A DNA stretch of 64,000 bases from positions 154,841,152 through 154,905,151 of the forward strand of contig CP136066.1 of the NCBI GenBank assembly GCA_032622095.1, given 5' to 3'. This stretch comes from Siphonodentalium dalli. Taxonomy: Eukaryota; Mollusca; Scaphopoda; Gadilida; Siphonodentaliidae. A program made the position numbers and the translations under genes. Shown piece after piece: positions 63,312-64,000 of this stretch (position 1 is its first letter; each line of letters begins with the position of its first letter). The notes under the pieces were generated by a model that was given only the letters and a program-made list of their open reading frames with translations, ran no database searches and was not told the DNA's origin.

Positions 63312-64000
63312 TTCAACTCAATCTGTATTTTGGGCTGAGCAACTCACATACCATATTTGGTTCCAATCAGATAAAAAAAATCGGACCAAACCCATATTCG
63401 AACTCGATCTGTATTTTGGGCTGAGAAACCCATATACAAAATGTGGTTCCGACCGGACAGAAAATGTTTGAGTTATCGCATTATGCGTAAAATGTCTACG
63501 GACAGACAGACGAACGACGAGTGGTCAATCCGGACGTCAACACTATGTGTAACATACTATGGTATGGGTACACACAAAAAGTGGTTTAAACAAAATAAAA
63601 AGAAATTTTTCAATGCTGGCCATTGGAGAGTTTGACAGGAAATATTTGCAACAAACACACTGAATTATCTATATTATGAACCCAACTAGGGTATGCACTC
63701 AGTTTTGAATCTGAAATCATGAATGTTTGTGAGAAAACAAATAAACCATTTTTCATTGTATATTTTAGTTTTTTGGTGGCCATTTGCAGAACTATATTTT
63801 TGTCATGTAAAAAACCAAAACAACATAAAACAACATAAATATTCTTTCAACCACGTTTGCAATTCTCTGACAGACGTAAACGCTCAATACTGATTCATCT
63901 TTTCAGAAATTATGTTGTTTTATGGTGACTTTTCCTCCAAAATAATAGTTCTGCAAATGGCAACCGAGAAACTAAATTATGCAATGAATTTTTTTTATTT

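Larger units (their letters stand above)
59656..63583. mobile_element. Family S element interrupted by the family Cx array element
   Basis: Left end ACGAGAGGCCGATCACGATC with GATAGCGATTAGCTATAACT; right end GACGAGTGGTCAATCCGGAC and ACTATGGTATGGGTACACAC. The uninterrupted order is seen at 24100-24340, where GTACCCAACTTGAAAT runs on to GTATTTGGGGTG. Here the two are separated by 59780-62920. Confidence 0.7.
59512..63955. mobile_element. Family R element interrupted by a 3.9-kb nested insertion
   Basis: 59512-59655 matches the first part and 63584-63955 the second part of the uninterrupted R copy at 32085-32610. The break falls after TTCTAATTATGTAA. Everything between is inserted. Confidence 0.7.

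Overview
This is animal genomic DNA: AT-rich, intron-rich, with GT-AG introns and densely packed with short palindromic transposable elements. Repeats carrying runs of GTCC/GTCCGT, a tRNA-derived SINE ending in ATCA repeats, and the divergence of the two genes from their human counterparts suggest a marine invertebrate, most likely a mollusc. That assignment is an inference; the sequence holds no species-specific marker.

Two host genes are supported, lying tail to tail. Positions 475-15055 (+) hold the last 11 coding exons in the window of the GH31 alpha subunit of endoplasmic-reticulum glucosidase II (GANAB). They encode about 506 residues, including both catalytic aspartates and the C-terminus; the 5' part lies left of the window. 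Positions 59139-32936 (-) hold nine exons of a Rho guanine-nucleotide exchange factor of the PLEKHG1/2/3 type: the end of the DH domain, the PH domain and a very long disordered tail encoded mostly by one 4.3-kb last exon (about 1746 residues). Its 5' part lies right of the window. The two genes act in unrelated processes (glycoprotein folding and Rho signalling), and nothing suggests shared function.

The intergenic stretch 15056-32935 and nearly every intron are built from mobile elements, grouped here by structure. Family A is a TA-flanked foldback element (about 17 copies, ends CAGTAATGCCC). Families B, C3, E, K, W and a CpG-rich singleton end in TTAA, and B, C3 and E start CCC like piggyBac-type elements. 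Family D is built from two small hairpins around GGTCCCCAGAGGGTGAAT. Family L has GGCC ends and 3-bp TAA/TTA target duplications like PIF/Harbinger elements. Other families are S (GTCCGTC repeats), R, T, U, V and Cx, one SINE, and one element with CAGGGTT ends.

The most informative structures are: (1) a 1281-bp Harbinger-like element carrying a CpG-rich segment and a 104-codon ORF, inserted into a TTAA element within a GANAB intron, with the empty site preserved elsewhere in the window; (2) four TTAA elements joined end to end, each sharing one TTAA with the next; (3) a three-level nest of elements whose innermost member has expanded into a 2.9-kb array of about 160-bp units with higher-order structure; and (4) a 497-bp near-perfect palindrome that extends past the foldback element at its centre. 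I found no CRISPR, rRNA or convincing tRNA gene and no complete transposase. No new cellular system is evident beyond these element structures.
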